From Phytohabitans suffuscus (lineage in GTDB: Bacteria > Actinomycetota > Actinomycetes > Mycobacteriales > Micromonosporaceae), in the NCBI RefSeq assembly GCF_011764565.1, contig NZ_AP022871.1, forward strand, positions 3,162,320 through 3,226,319: 64,000 bases of DNA. The letters run 5' to 3'. Made by a program: the position numbers and the translations under genes. The notes below the pieces were generated by a model, which ran no database searches, was not told the origin of the DNA, and saw only the letters and a program-made list of their open reading frames with translations. Below, piece by piece: positions 24,747 to 35,385 of the stretch (positions within the stretch are counted from its first letter, which is position 1; the number at the start of each line of letters is the position of its first letter).

Positions 24747-24925
24747 GTGTCGACGCCAGCATAACGACCGACCGGCATGGCTGGTGATCCGCGTTTGGGC
24801 AGCGTACGCGGCGTGTTGAAAGGCCCTCGCTGGGTAAGCGTGCGAACGCCGCGCTGTTCGTGCCCGTGTGACCGAATGATCCAATCCGGCGGGCGGCGGA
24901 ACCGCTCCCACCTTGGCAGGCACGC

Positions 24926-24939
24926 GGAAACCGTTTACC
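24926..24939 (+). promoter_or_regulatory. Putative LacI-type operator upstream of msmK
   Basis: GGAAACCGTTTACC is an imperfect palindrome with a central CpG. It shares AACCGTTT with the operator-like site in the lacI promoter at 39583-39594. It lies 117-130 bp before the ATPase start. Confidence 0.45.
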
Positions 24940-25042
24940 GTTGCGTGACACGGGCGACACCTGGTGCGCGCCCGTTGACCGGTACGAGGAGTGCCGGTCG
25001 CTCCTTCACTCGGATCGTCCGGCACGTTCCTGCCGGTGAAAG

Positions 25043-25052
25043 GAAGCGCTTC
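25043..25052 (+). promoter_or_regulatory. Perfect palindrome GAAGCGCTTC overlapping msmK ribosome binding site
   Basis: GAAGCGCTTC overlaps the Shine-Dalgarno AGGAAG and ends 3 bp before the ATG. The core AAGCGCTT occurs again at 39524-39531 between lacI and the uronate operon. Central-CpG palindromes of this form are typical LacI-family operators. Confidence 0.5.
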
Positions 25053-25055
25053 ACC

Positions 25056-26147
<1,092 letters not shown>

Positions 26148-26167
26148 CGCGGGCAGCAGAGCAGGCG

Positions 26168-26197
26168 AAGGGGCGGGCCCGGCTGGGCCCGCCCCTT
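26168..26197. terminator. Intrinsic terminator after msmK (bidirectional)
   Basis: AAGGGGCGGGCCC, loop GGCT, GGGCCCGCCCCTT form a perfect 13-bp stem followed by TTCTAT. It sits between the convergent msmK and pectate lyase genes and can end both. Confidence 0.9.
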
Positions 26198-26222
26198 CTA
26201 TGTGGGAACTGTCAGTCTGCGG

Positions 26223-27782
26223 TCAGACGCTGATCCGGCCCGCGCCGGCGCCGGCCGTCACGATCGACTTCACGTTGCTCGCGTTGTCGAGCGAGTACGA
26301 GTACGGGATGCCCGCCACGCTGCCGCCGCCGCTCTCCGGGGCGCCGGAGCTGACGAAGACGTTGTTGCGCTGCACGATCGCGCCGTCGTCCGAGCTGGCG
26401 TACCCGACCAGGGTCGGCTCGTCGCACTGCTCGAAGTAGTTGCCCTCGACCAGCACGCCGGCGCCCATCGTGGACGCCACGCCGTACTCGTTGTTGAAGT
26501 AGTAGTTGTTGTACACGTGGACCGGGTTGCCGAAGCGCACCCGCGGGTGCCGCGTGCCGGAGCCGTCGAACCAGTTGTGGTGGTACGTGACGCGCAGGTG
26601 GCCGCGGTCCTGGCTGGCGTTGTCGTCGCTGTGGCCCAGCAGCATCGACTTGTCGTGGCCGTAGATCCGGTTCCACGAGACGGTGACGAAGTCGGAGCCG
26701 CGCTTGATGTCGACCGCGCCGTCGTACCCGTCGGTGAAGCTGTTGTGGTCGACCCAGACGTTGAGCGACGAGGTCTCCACGTTGATCGCGTCGTCATCCC
26801 AGCCGCGGAAGCTGATGTTGCGGATGATGACGTTCCGGCTGCCGCTGAGCGTGAAGCCGCAGCCGGCGATCGTGGCGCCGGAGTTGCCGAGGATGGTCTT
26901 GTTGGAGCCCACCCGCAGCATGCCGGAGCAGGAGATCGTGCCGGAGATGCGGATGACCGCGGCGTTGGTGCCGGAGATCGCGCTGGTCAGCGCCGACGCG
27001 CTGGTGACCGTCGTCGAGCCGGCGTTGCCGCCGCCGTTGGTGCCGCCGTTCTGGGTCGCCCAGCCGACGAGGCCGTTCGCGTTGCCGGGCGGCGGGCCGG
27101 TGGTCGGCGGCGCGCCGGTCGTGGGCGGGGCACCCGTGGTGGGCGGCGCGCTCGTCGGCGGCGTGGTGCCGGAGTCGCTCACCACGACGTCGTCGAAGCG
27201 GGCGCTGGCGAACTCGGTCACCAGGCCGATCCGCCCGGCGCCGTTGAGGGTGTTGGTGCCGGAGGCGATCTGCGAGCCGTTGACGAAGCCGCGGATCGTG
27301 CTGCCGCTCGTCTCGATGCGCAGGGTGTACCAGGTGCCGGTGGAGACGCTCAGGCCGACGCCGCCGATGACGGTGACGCTGCTGCCGTTGACCGCCTGCA
27401 GTTCGGCCCGGCCGCTGTTGAGCAGCGCCAGGCGATACATCCTGGTCGCGCTGTTCGAGCGGGCGGCGAGCGCGACGACCCGGCCGGAGCCGTTGTACGA
27501 CAGCGGCTTGACCCGGGCCTGCACCTGGTAGTCGGTCCAGCCGGTGTCGCCGGCGAACTGGCGGGCCCGCTCGCTGCCGTTGTCGGACTGCTCGAACGCC
27601 CCGGACCCGTCGGTCACCACGGACCAGGTGCCGCCCGACTTGGACCAGCCGCTGGAGTTGCCGTCGTTGAAGTCGTCGGAGAAGAGGGTCGCGGCGTACG
27701 CGGCCCCGGTCAGGCCGGCGACGAGTGCCACGGCTGTGGCCCCCGCGCCCGCGGCGAGGAGGAGCTTGTTTCTGACTCGCAT
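26223..27782 (-). CDS. Secreted pectate lyase, PL1 family, with N-terminal jelly-roll domain
   Basis: This 519-residue protein starts at the ATG at 27782 (SD GAAGGGA). A signal peptide (LLLAAGAGATAVALVAGLTGAAYA) is followed by a beta-sandwich carbohydrate-binding-like domain starting DDFNDGNSSGWSKSGGTWS (about 30-195), a TTGAPP-repeat linker (about 195-220), then the PL1 right-handed beta-helix. PL1 signatures are VWVDHNSFTDGYDGAVDIKR (calcium and substrate Asp, about 340) and RHPRVRFGNPVHVYNNYY (catalytic Arg, about 410). It should cleave polygalacturonate by beta-elimination outside the cell. It is the second gene of a pair with the next lyase, with a 27-bp gap. Confidence 0.92.
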   Translation of the reverse strand: MRVRNKLLLAAGAGATAVALVAGLTGAAYAATLFSDDFNDGNSSGWSKSGGTWSVVTDGSGAFEQSDNGSERARQFAGDTGWTDYQVQARVKPLSYNGSGRVVALAARSNSATRMYRLALLNSGRAELQAVNGSSVTVIGGVGLSVSTGTWYTLRIETSGSTIRGFVNGSQIASGTNTLNGAGRIGLVTEFASARFDDVVVSDSGTTPPTSAPPTTGAPPTTGAPPTTGPPPGNANGLVGWATQNGGTNGGGNAGSTTVTSASALTSAISGTNAAVIRISGTISCSGMLRVGSNKTILGNSGATIAGCGFTLSGSRNVIIRNISFRGWDDDAINVETSSLNVWVDHNSFTDGYDGAVDIKRGSDFVTVSWNRIYGHDKSMLLGHSDDNASQDRGHLRVTYHHNWFDGSGTRHPRVRFGNPVHVYNNYYFNNEYGVASTMGAGVLVEGNYFEQCDEPTLVGYASSDDGAIVQRNNVFVSSGAPESGGGSVAGIPYSYSLDNASNVKSIVTAGAGAGRISV

Positions 27783-27809
27783 GGGGGTTCCCTTCACGGG
27801 GTGTGAGCG

Positions 27810-29417
27810 TTAGATGCGGCCCGCGCCCGCGTTCGCGGTCACGTTGGCCTTGACGTCGCACTGCGGGGTGAGCGTGTACGAGTACGTCGGGTTGGACACG
27901 CTGCCGCCGGTCTGGCCGGAGCCGGAGTTGACCAGGCAGTTGTTCCGCGCCACCAGCCGGCCGTCGCCGGAGCTGCCCTCACCGAGGTGGTACGGGTCGT
28001 CCACGCCCCCGAAGTAGTTGCCCTCGACGATCACGCCGGCGTTCTCGGTGGAGGCGACGCCGTAGTTGCCGGTGTTCAGGTAGTAGTTGTTGTAGACGTG
28101 CACCTGGTCACCGAAGCGGACCCGCGGGTTGCGCTGGTTGGTGTTGTCGAAGAAGTTGTGGTGGTACGACACCTTCAGCCGGCCGACGTCCTGCGCGGAG
28201 TTGTCGTCGTCGTGGCCGAGCAGCATGTTCTTGTCGGTGCCGTCAGCGTGGTTGTACGAGATCGTCACGTACGACGAGCCGCGCTTGACGTCCACGCCGC
28301 CGTCCGCACCGGTCGTCCAGGTGTTGTGGTCGACCCAGATGTGGTGGGAGAACATCTGCACGTTGATCGCGTCGTCATCCCAGCCGCGGAAGTTCAGGTT
28401 GCGGATGATGACGTTGTGCACGGCGTTCGACGGCGGCGCGGTGATGTCGTCGTCGATCGGCAGGCCGACGTTGAGGCCGCCGCCGGTGAAGCCGGAGTTC
28501 GACCCGACGCCGATGATCGTCTTGTCCGAGGTGACGTCGTGCATCGGGCCGGGCAGGTCGATCAGGCCCTGCACCTGGATGATCCGCGGACCGGTGGTGG
28601 CCACCTCGGCGAGGAACTCGGCGGCGGTGTCCACGGTGACGGTCGGGCCGCCGGTGCCGCCGGTGGTGCCGTTCTGGCCCCAGGCGTCGACCGAGGCCCA
28701 GCCGTCGGCCTGGTTCGGGCCGGGGTTGGTGGGCGGACCGGTCGTCGGCGGGTTGCTCGTGGGCGGCGTGCTGGTCGGCGGGGTGGTCGGCGGGGAGCCG
28801 ATCGTGCTCACCACGACGTCGTCGAAGTTGGCGGCGCCGTAGAACGTGGCGACGCCGATCCGGCCGGACGAGAACTGGCTGTCCGTCGCCTCGGTCAGCA
28901 GCGTGCCGTTGACGTACCCGCGCAGCGAGGTGCCGGAGACTTCGAGCCGCACCGTGTACCAGGTGTTGGTGCTCACCGTGAGGCTCGCGCTGTCCAATGT
29001 GGTGGACGAGCCGTTCACGAGCTTCTTGAGCTCTACCGTGTTGTTGCCGCGCAGGGCCACGTAGTAGTAGCTGGTGTTGCTCTGCACCCGCGCGAGCACC
29101 GCGACGAAGCGGTTGCTGCCGTTGAACGCGGTCGGCTTGACCCGCGCCTGGACCGAGTACGCGGTCCAGCTCTGCGTGCCCGCGGTGTAGCGGGCGTCGC
29201 TGCTGGTGCCGCCCTGGCGGAGTACGCGCGAGCCGTCGGTGGCCACCGACCAGCTCCCGCCGGAGCCGCTCCAGCCGCTGGAGTTGCCGTCTTCGAAGTC
29301 GTCGGAAAACAGGGTGTCGGCGTACGCGACAGCGCTGTAGCCGAGCGCGATGACCACGGCGGCGAGTGCCGCCGCGACCGGTGCGAGGATCCGCACCCGG
29401 GCGTGTTTGAGCTGCAC
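27810..29417 (-). CDS. Secreted pectate lyase, PL1 family, second paralogue
   Basis: This protein of about 535 residues starts at GTG 29417, chosen for GGAGG upstream and a compact signal peptide (RILAPVAAALAAVVIALGYSAVAYA). The layout matches the neighbouring lyase: jelly-roll domain (DDFEDGNSSGWSGSGGSWS), Thr/Pro linker (PPTTPPTSTPPTSNPPTTG), then a PL1 helix with IWVDHNTWTTGADGGVDVKR and RNPRVRFGDQVHVYNNYY. It ends VTANAGAGRI, as the other two do. It heads the bicistronic unit with the downstream lyase and lies 196 bp from the preceding lyase gene. Confidence 0.92.
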   Translation of the reverse strand: MQLKHARVRILAPVAAALAAVVIALGYSAVAYADTLFSDDFEDGNSSGWSGSGGSWSVATDGSRVLRQGGTSSDARYTAGTQSWTAYSVQARVKPTAFNGSNRFVAVLARVQSNTSYYYVALRGNNTVELKKLVNGSSTTLDSASLTVSTNTWYTVRLEVSGTSLRGYVNGTLLTEATDSQFSSGRIGVATFYGAANFDDVVVSTIGSPPTTPPTSTPPTSNPPTTGPPTNPGPNQADGWASVDAWGQNGTTGGTGGPTVTVDTAAEFLAEVATTGPRIIQVQGLIDLPGPMHDVTSDKTIIGVGSNSGFTGGGLNVGLPIDDDITAPPSNAVHNVIIRNLNFRGWDDDAINVQMFSHHIWVDHNTWTTGADGGVDVKRGSSYVTISYNHADGTDKNMLLGHDDDNSAQDVGRLKVSYHHNFFDNTNQRNPRVRFGDQVHVYNNYYLNTGNYGVASTENAGVIVEGNYFGGVDDPYHLGEGSSGDGRLVARNNCLVNSGSGQTGGSVSNPTYSYTLTPQCDVKANVTANAGAGRI

Positions 29418-29572
29418 AGGGCCTCCTAGCGAGGTGGGGGTGGGATGAATCACCCAACGAAAACGCTCCGCTCCGCTCCACGTTTCCGCCGGGGCCCGAA
29501 GGACCGGCCAGGGTGGGACGCGGGAGACCCGGGCTGTGTCGCCCGTGCCCCGACCCCGGCCGGGTGTGGTGC

Positions 29573-29602
29573 CCGCGGGCGGTGTCTGCCCACCGCCCGC
29601 GG
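29573..29602 (-). terminator. Strong hairpin after third pectate lyase
   Basis: CCGCGGGCGGTG, loop TCTGCC, CACCGCCCGCGG form a perfect 12-bp stem 12 nt downstream of the lyase stop at 29614 (minus strand). It has no U-run and separates the two lyase transcription units. Confidence 0.75.
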
Positions 29603-29613
29603 TCACATCTGCG

Positions 29614-31203
29614 TCACAGTCGCCCGGTGCCCGCGCCGGCCATCACGACCGACTTGACGGTGTTCGGGTCCGCGACCGTGTAGCTGTAGTACGCCGACGG
29701 CTCCTGCACGCTCCCACTGCAGTCCGGCTGGCCGGATTCACCGACGAACACGTTGTTGCGGGCCACGCAGCGGCCGGACGGCCCGGCGTAGCTGTTGGTC
29801 ACCGGCTCCTCGACGTCCTCGAAGTAGTTGCCCTCGACCACGCAGCCGGAGTTCGCCTGGCAGGCCGGGCCGGTGTCGGTGTTGTAGACGAAGTAGTTGT
29901 TGAACACGTGGACCGGCTCGCCGAAGCGCACGCGCGGGTTGCGCTGCGGTGTGCGGTCGAACCAGTTGTTGTGGTACGTCACCTTCAGGTAGCCGGTGTC
30001 CTGCGCGGCGTTGCTGTCGTCGTGTCCGAGCAGCATGTTCTTGGTGTGGTTGTGGGTGTGGTTCCACGACACGGTCACGTACGACGACCCGCGCTTGATG
30101 TCGATCAGACCGTCGTACCCCTCGGCCAGGTCGTTGTGGTCGATCCACACGTGGTGCGAGTACATCTGCACGTTGATCGAGTCGTCGGCCGCGTCCCGGA
30201 AGTTGAGGTTCCGGATGATCACGTTGTGCACGGCGTTGGCCGGCGGGGACGTGACGCTGCTGACGGGCAGGCCGATGTTGAAGCCGGCGCCGGTGATGCC
30301 CGAGCTGGCGCCGACCCCGATGATCGTCTTGTCCGAGGTGACGTCGTGCATCGGGCCGGGCAGGGCGATCATCCCCTGTACCCGGATGTTGAGCGGGCCG
30401 GGCTGCGCGATCGCGGTCAGCAGCTCGGACGCGGTGTCCACGGTGACCGTCGGTCCGCCGGCGCCGCCCGTGGTGCCGTTCTGGCCCAGGGCGTTGACCG
30501 AGGCGAAGCCGATCGGCGGGGCGCTCGGGTCCAGCGGCGGCCCGGTCGGCGGCAGCGTCGGACCGCCCGTCGTGGGGCCGGGCGTCGGAGTGCCGCTGAC
30601 GGTGCTGACCACCACGTCGTCGACCGTGAGGCTCGCGTAGCTGGCCGCGATGCCGGCCCGGCCGGAGCTGAACGCGCTGTCCGTGGCCTGCACCGCGAGG
30701 GTGCCGTTGACGTAGCCGTACAGCTGGCTGCCGGAGGCCGCGAGCGCCAGCGTGGTCCAGGTGCCGGTGCCGCCGGCGCCCGAGCCGGTGCCGAGCACGA
30801 CCGGCTCGCCGCCGGCCCGCTTGATCAGCTGTACGCCGCCCGAGCTGGTGAGCACGAGGGCGTAGTAGTTGCTGCTGCTCTGCGCGCGGGCGATCAGGCC
30901 GGCGTACCGGTTGGCCGCGCCGAACCCGGTCGGCTTGACCCGTGCCTGCACCGAGTAGTCGGTCCAGCTCGTGGCGCCGACGAGGCTGCGCGCGTCGCTG
31001 CTGGTGCCGGACTGCCGGTACGCGAGCGAGCCGTCCGTCACCACCGACCAGGTGCCGCCCGACTTCGACCAGCCGTTGGAGTTGCCGTCCTGGAAGTCGT
31101 CGGAGAGCAGCGTGTCGGCGAACGCGCTGGTGGTGCCGAAGGCAACCAGCGCGGCCGCGAGCGCACCGGCCAGCCCCGCCGCCGCAAGGCGCTTGTGTCG
31201 CAC
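29614..31203 (-). CDS. Secreted pectate lyase, PL1 family, third paralogue
   Basis: This 529-residue protein starts at GTG with SD GGGAGG. The signal peptide ends near TTSAFA, followed by the same N-terminal jelly-roll domain (DDFQDGNSNGWSKSGGTWS), a Pro/Thr/Gly linker, and a PL1 domain with VWIDHNDLAEGYDGLIDIKR (about 354) and RNPRVRFGEPVHVFNNYF (about 422). Extra cysteines (PACQANSGCVVEG, RCVARNN, DCSGS) suggest disulfides absent from its neighbours. It lies 13 bp after the fourth lyase gene, so the pair is one transcript. Confidence 0.92.
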   Translation of the reverse strand: MRHKRLAAAGLAGALAAALVAFGTTSAFADTLLSDDFQDGNSNGWSKSGGTWSVVTDGSLAYRQSGTSSDARSLVGATSWTDYSVQARVKPTGFGAANRYAGLIARAQSSSNYYALVLTSSGGVQLIKRAGGEPVVLGTGSGAGGTGTWTTLALAASGSQLYGYVNGTLAVQATDSAFSSGRAGIAASYASLTVDDVVVSTVSGTPTPGPTTGGPTLPPTGPPLDPSAPPIGFASVNALGQNGTTGGAGGPTVTVDTASELLTAIAQPGPLNIRVQGMIALPGPMHDVTSDKTIIGVGASSGITGAGFNIGLPVSSVTSPPANAVHNVIIRNLNFRDAADDSINVQMYSHHVWIDHNDLAEGYDGLIDIKRGSSYVTVSWNHTHNHTKNMLLGHDDSNAAQDTGYLKVTYHNNWFDRTPQRNPRVRFGEPVHVFNNYFVYNTDTGPACQANSGCVVEGNYFEDVEEPVTNSYAGPSGRCVARNNVFVGESGQPDCSGSVQEPSAYYSYTVADPNTVKSVVMAGAGTGRL

Positions 31204-31216
31204 GTTGACCTCCCGG

Positions 31217-32550
31217 TCACAGGCGCGCGCCGGCCAGCGCCAGCGCGGCGAGCGGGACGAGCGGGGTGGGGAGCACCGGGCCGTGGCGCAGGGTCGGCGT
31301 CCAGCCGGCGTCCGCGCCGAGGTCGGGGTCGTGGGCGGCGTTGTACGCGCCGAGCAGGCTCACCGGTCGCGGCAGGCGCGAGCCGCTCGACTGCACCCAG
31401 CTGCCCTTCTCGGTGATGACCGTGCCGCCCCAGTCGTAGAGGAGGTCTTCGGTGGCGACGCCGTCCGCGAGCGCGAAGTAGTTGTTCTCCGCGTAGATGG
31501 CCGACTGGACGCCGACACCCAGGGCGTACGAGAAGCCGTCCCCGCCCAGCCGGTAGTAGTTGTTGTAGATGTCGACCTGGCCGAAGCGCACCCGCGGCAG
31601 CCGCTGGAAGGTGCCGTCGAAGACGTTGTGGTGAAGCGTCACGTTGAGCCGCCCGACGTCCGGGCCGACCGTGTTGGACGAGCCGATCAGCATCACCTTG
31701 TCGCGGCTGACGAAGCGGTTGTACGACACGGTGACCAGGCTCGCCGTGTGCGTGATGTCGAGCGAGCCGTCGTGCACCTGGTACGGCCGTCCGAAGTGGA
31801 TCGGCTGGCCGCTGTCCGGGTTGTCGCCGTCGGTGAACGTGTTGTGGTCGACCCAGACGTTCTCGCTGCGCCGCACCGACATGAGGTCGAACTGGGAGTT
31901 CCAGTTGCCGAGGTCGCCGTCGGTGGGCGACCAGGCCGGGAAGCAGTCGAACGCGTCGACGAAGTTGATGTTGCGGACGATCACGTTGGGGGCCGAGTCG
32001 ACCATCAGCGTGAGGTTTTCCAGCTTGGCGCCGCGCTGCCCGATGATCGTCGTGTTCGGGCCGACGTTGATCTGCGTGTACCGCGTCTGGTTGGCCACCG
32101 ACCGCACCCGCGCCTCCTCCAGCGGGCCGCTCGGGTTCACCCGCCCCCAGGTCGCGGGGTCGTACGCGGCGAGGTAGGCGTCGAGCGAGTAGGCCGGGTC
32201 GGCGAGGTCGGCGCAACGGCCGGGCAGTCCCTCGAACCCGTTGACCGTGCCCCGGACGATGATGATTTTCGGGGTGGCGTTCGTACGGTTGGTGGCGTTG
32301 TCGCCGCCGAGCGCGTCGATGAGCTCGGCGCGCGTGCCGACGGTGTGGATGTCGCCCTTGGCGGCAGCTGAACCGCCGGTGGTGCCGGGGCCGGAGGCGG
32401 CCCAACCATCATCGGCCGGCAGCACCTGCCGGCCCAGCTTGAGGATCTGTCCATTGTGGTGGTCGCCGCCGGCGGATGCCGCGCCCGACGGGCCAGCGTG
32501 GCGACGAGACCGATTCCGACCGCCATCGCGGCCAATACTTTTAGTTGCAT
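31217..32550 (-). CDS. Secreted pectate lyase, PL1 family, divergent member, one apparent frameshift
   Basis: After adding one base in the run GGG at 32490-32492 (minus CCC) the reading frame gives a 444-residue protein. It has a signal peptide (MQLKVLAAMAVGIGLVATLA, cleavage near GAASA), then DDGWAASGPGTTGGS and a PL1 beta-helix. Motifs are VWVDHNTFTDGDNPDSGQ (about 233) and RLPRVRFGQVDIYNNYYRLG (about 317). It lacks the jelly-roll domain of the other three and has an extended C-terminus ending in a hydrophobic segment (LPTPLVPLAALALAGARL) that could anchor it. The SD is GGAGAG. A TTGACA promoter lies upstream. Confidence 0.85.
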
Positions 32551-32620
32551 CGCACTCTCCGCGTTATGCCCAGTAACCCGTTTGCGGATCTCGTAACGAA
32601 GTCGAAATCTACTTAACGAG

Positions 32621-32676
32621 AAAGTAGGTATTTACGATTAAGAGTGTCAATGCCCTACGTTTGCAGGTATTTTGCA
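32621..32676 (-). promoter_or_regulatory. Promoter region of the fourth/third lyase operon
   Basis: On the minus strand a perfect -35 TTGACA (32645-32650) is followed after 18 bp by TACTTT (32621-32626), a weak -10. Just upstream are two direct copies of TTTGCAG on the + strand (32660-32666 and 32671-32677) one helical turn apart. They match the half-site of the operator TGCAAA-GG-TTTGCA in front of the uronate operon. Confidence 0.5.
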
Positions 32677-32699
32677 GTAAAAGGAGGCAAGGGCGAATT

Positions 32700-32723
32700 A
32701 CTCGGCGTCGAATTGCCGAGAAA
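32700..32723 (-). terminator. Hairpin after the uronate operon
   Basis: CTCGGC, 8-nt loop, GCCGAG forms a 6-bp stem downstream of the last gene of the operon (stop at 32744, minus strand), followed by TAATT. It is a weak terminator candidate. Confidence 0.4.
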
Positions 32724-32743
32724 GCTGGCGCCCCGTCCGATTT

Positions 32744-33913
32744 CTACCGGACGGTTTCCTCCGAGATTTGCAGTGCGTTTTCCGGTGTTGCCGTGAGGCG
32801 CGCGTAATGCGGGTCCACCGCCCACGGCACCGGCAGCTCCGACAGCAGCGCCAGCTTCTCCGCCGTCTGCCGGAGCGCCGTGTTGACGCCCTTGATCGTG
32901 ACTGTGCGTGCCGGCGGATCGCCTTCCTCCACAACGGTGTCGCCGCCGAGAAGCACCGGCTCGGGAGCCGAGTTGAGCACGTCCAGCACCGCCGTGAACT
33001 GCTCCGTGCACGCCAGCGGCGCGATCAGCGCGGTGCCGTCCGCGCGGTGCCGTATCAGGTTTTCCAGGAGGTTCGTCCGGCCGGGAACGTCGCGGAAGCC
33101 GTCGTCTCCCGGAAGCCGCAGCCGGTCGGTCGGATATTCGAGTACGCCGCGGCCGGCCGTGCCGTGCACGACGACCTCGCCTTCGACCTTCTCCTCGCCG
33201 CACAGCGTCACCGCCACCACCACGGGCCGCCCGGAGGCGAGGGTGATGCGCATGCAGGCGGTGTCGTCCACCTCGATGTCGCGGCAGCGGTAGCGTTCCA
33301 GCTCCACACCGACCGGCTTGTCACCGTCCATGATGGCCAGACACTGCATCCAGGCGTGCGCCAGCGGGTTGGCCAGCGCGCCGTCGAGTGCCGGCCGGCC
33401 GTTCACGGTGCGCCTTCCGGCCCACGGGGAGCGCTGGTAGTAGGCGTCGTCGCGCTGCCACGAGGCGAAGGTGGCGACGCCGGTGACCGTGCCGACCACG
33501 CCGTACGCGATGGAGCGGCGCAGCTCCCGCAGTGCCGCCGAGCCGAGGGCCTGGAAGCCGACCTGGCACGCGCGGCCGGTCTCGCGGAGCACCTCGCTCA
33601 GCGCGCGGTGCTCGGCCAGCGAGAGGACCGGCGGCTTCTCCAGCAGCACGTCCGCCCCGGCCCGGAGCGCGTCCGTCGCGATCGGACGGTGGGTGTGCGG
33701 CGGCGTACAGATCACCACCACGTCGGGCTCCGCCTCGCGCAGCATCTCGCGGTGGTCGATGAAGTACGGCGCCTCGTCCGGTCCGGGCTCGACCGGGCGC
33801 ACGTCGACGAGGGCGACCAGCTCGACAATGCCGGCCGCCCGCAGCCCGGCGATCTGCCGCCGGTGCCACCGGCCGTGCCCGTTGGCTCCGATCAGCGCTA
33901 CCCGGGCGGTCAT
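32744..33913 (-). CDS. Gfo/Idh/MocA-family oxidoreductase
   Basis: This 389-residue NAD(P)-dependent dehydrogenase has an N-terminal Rossmann fold (RVALIGANGHGRWHRRQI, VALVDVRPVE), the family motif VLLEKPPVLSLAEH around residues 92-105, and a C-terminal substrate domain with WMQCLAIMDGDKP. Its ATG overlaps the stop of the preceding reductase gene (ATGA). As the last gene of the uronate operon it may oxidise or epimerise an unusual sugar from pectin side chains. The exact substrate cannot be read from sequence. Confidence 0.85.
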   Translation of the reverse strand: MTARVALIGANGHGRWHRRQIAGLRAAGIVELVALVDVRPVEPGPDEAPYFIDHREMLREAEPDVVVICTPPHTHRPIATDALRAGADVLLEKPPVLSLAEHRALSEVLRETGRACQVGFQALGSAALRELRRSIAYGVVGTVTGVATFASWQRDDAYYQRSPWAGRRTVNGRPALDGALANPLAHAWMQCLAIMDGDKPVGVELERYRCRDIEVDDTACMRITLASGRPVVVAVTLCGEEKVEGEVVVHGTAGRGVLEYPTDRLRLPGDDGFRDVPGRTNLLENLIRHRADGTALIAPLACTEQFTAVLDVLNSAPEPVLLGGDTVVEEGDPPARTVTIKGVNTALRQTAEKLALLSELPVPWAVDPHYARLTATPENALQISEETVR

Positions 33914-35385
33914 CGCAGATCCGCCAGAAGCGGCTCGACGCCGTGGCGCTCCAGCGCGCCCAGCCATCCGGCCACCAGCTCGCGCACTGTCGCGTCGCCG
34001 GCCAGCTCGGCGGGGAAGACCTCGCTCAGCCCGAAGAGGGCGTCGACCACCCCCTCGGGGGTGGACTTGCCTTCGGCGAGCGCCGCACGGATCCGCCCGG
34101 CCAGCGGGTCGTCCAGCGGCAGCGGCTGGCCCGCGTCGCTCTCGCCCTGTACGAAGCGCATCCAGGCGGCGAGCACCAGCGCGCCCCACCGCGGCGAGGC
34201 GCCGGCCGCGCGGCGGTCGGCGATCGTGTGCAGCACGCGCTGGGGCAGCTTCTGCGACCCGTCCATCGCCACCTGGATCGTGCGGTGCCGGATCGCCGCG
34301 TTGGCGAAGCGCTCCAGCACCGAGTCGCCGTACTCGACGACCGAGACGCCGTCCGGCGGTACGAAGCTGCCGGCCACGTCTTCGGCGACGAACCGGCGCA
34401 GCATCGAGGACATGCCGGGAATCTCCAGCGCCTCGGCGATCGTCTCGCGGCCGGCGAGCGCGCCCAGGTACGCGATGGCGGAGTGCACGCCGTTGAGGCT
34501 GCGCAGCTTGAGCCGCTCCCACGGGCTGGCGTCGCCGGTGAGCACCGCGCCGGCCCGCTCCCAGGCCGGGCGGCCGGCCGGAAAGTCGTCTTCGATCACC
34601 CACTGCTGGTAGGGCTCGGCGGCGACCGCGGCCCGGTCGGAGACGCCCAGGACCCGCTCGGCGGTGGCCAGCGTCTCGGCCGTGGTGGCCGGGACGATCC
34701 GGTCGACCATCGTGCCGGGGAACGTCACGTTGTCGCGCACCCACTCCACGAGCGCGGCGTCGGTGCCGCCGTACGCGAGGGCCTGCGTCACCAGGCCGCG
34801 CAGGCGCTTGCCGTTCGAGGGCAGGTTGTCGCAGCTCACCAGCGCGATCGGGCCGGCGCCGGCGCGGGCCCGGGAGATCAGGCCGCGCACCAGCAGGCCG
34901 GGCACGGTCGCCGGCGGGCCGTCGCCCACCAGGTCCGCCGCCACGGCCGGGTCGGGCCGGAGCCGGCCGGTCGCGGGATCCATCTGGTACGCCTTCTCGG
35001 TGACCGTCAGCGTGACCACCCGGATGGCCGGGTCGGCGAGCCGGGCGACCACCGCCATCGGGTCGCTGGCCGCGTGGCAGACGCCGGAAAACGCGCCGAC
35101 CACACGGGTGCGCGCCTCGTCGTTGGAGAGCGAGGTGACGCTGAAGAGGTTGTCCTGCTCGGCGAGGCGGCCGATCACGTCGGTGCTGCGCGGCGCGACA
35201 CCGATGATGCCCCAGTCGCCGCCGGCCTCCGCGACCGCCGCCTCGGTGTACACCGCCTGGTGTGCCCGGTGGAACGCACCGAGTCCAAGGTGGACGATGC
35301 CGGCCGGCACCGTGCCGGGCCGCACCCGCGGCCGGCTCTCGACGGGGATCTGACGGAGGGTGCCGAGGCCCAGGCTCATCGCCAT
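33910..35385 (-). CDS. Mannitol dehydrogenase family: tagaturonate or fructuronate reductase
   Basis: This 491-residue enzyme belongs to the polyol/uronate dehydrogenase family: N-terminal IVHLGLGAFHRAHQAVYTE (nucleotide binding), SCDNLPSNGKRLRGLV, and the catalytic-lysine region ERLKLRSLNGVHSAIAYLG. With UxaC upstream it most likely reduces tagaturonate to altronate or fructuronate to mannonate (UxaB/UxuB role). The family alone would also allow mannitol dehydrogenase. Start 35385 is chosen for GGAGGGG 5 nt upstream; the ATG at 35379 would form an ATGA overlap with the preceding stop. Confidence 0.85.
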   Translation of the reverse strand: MAMSLGLGTLRQIPVESRPRVRPGTVPAGIVHLGLGAFHRAHQAVYTEAAVAEAGGDWGIIGVAPRSTDVIGRLAEQDNLFSVTSLSNDEARTRVVGAFSGVCHAASDPMAVVARLADPAIRVVTLTVTEKAYQMDPATGRLRPDPAVAADLVGDGPPATVPGLLVRGLISRARAGAGPIALVSCDNLPSNGKRLRGLVTQALAYGGTDAALVEWVRDNVTFPGTMVDRIVPATTAETLATAERVLGVSDRAAVAAEPYQQWVIEDDFPAGRPAWERAGAVLTGDASPWERLKLRSLNGVHSAIAYLGALAGRETIAEALEIPGMSSMLRRFVAEDVAGSFVPPDGVSVVEYGDSVLERFANAAIRHRTIQVAMDGSQKLPQRVLHTIADRRAAGASPRWGALVLAAWMRFVQGESDAGQPLPLDDPLAGRIRAALAEGKSTPEGVVDALFGLSEVFPAELAGDATVRELVAGWLGALERHGVEPLLADLR

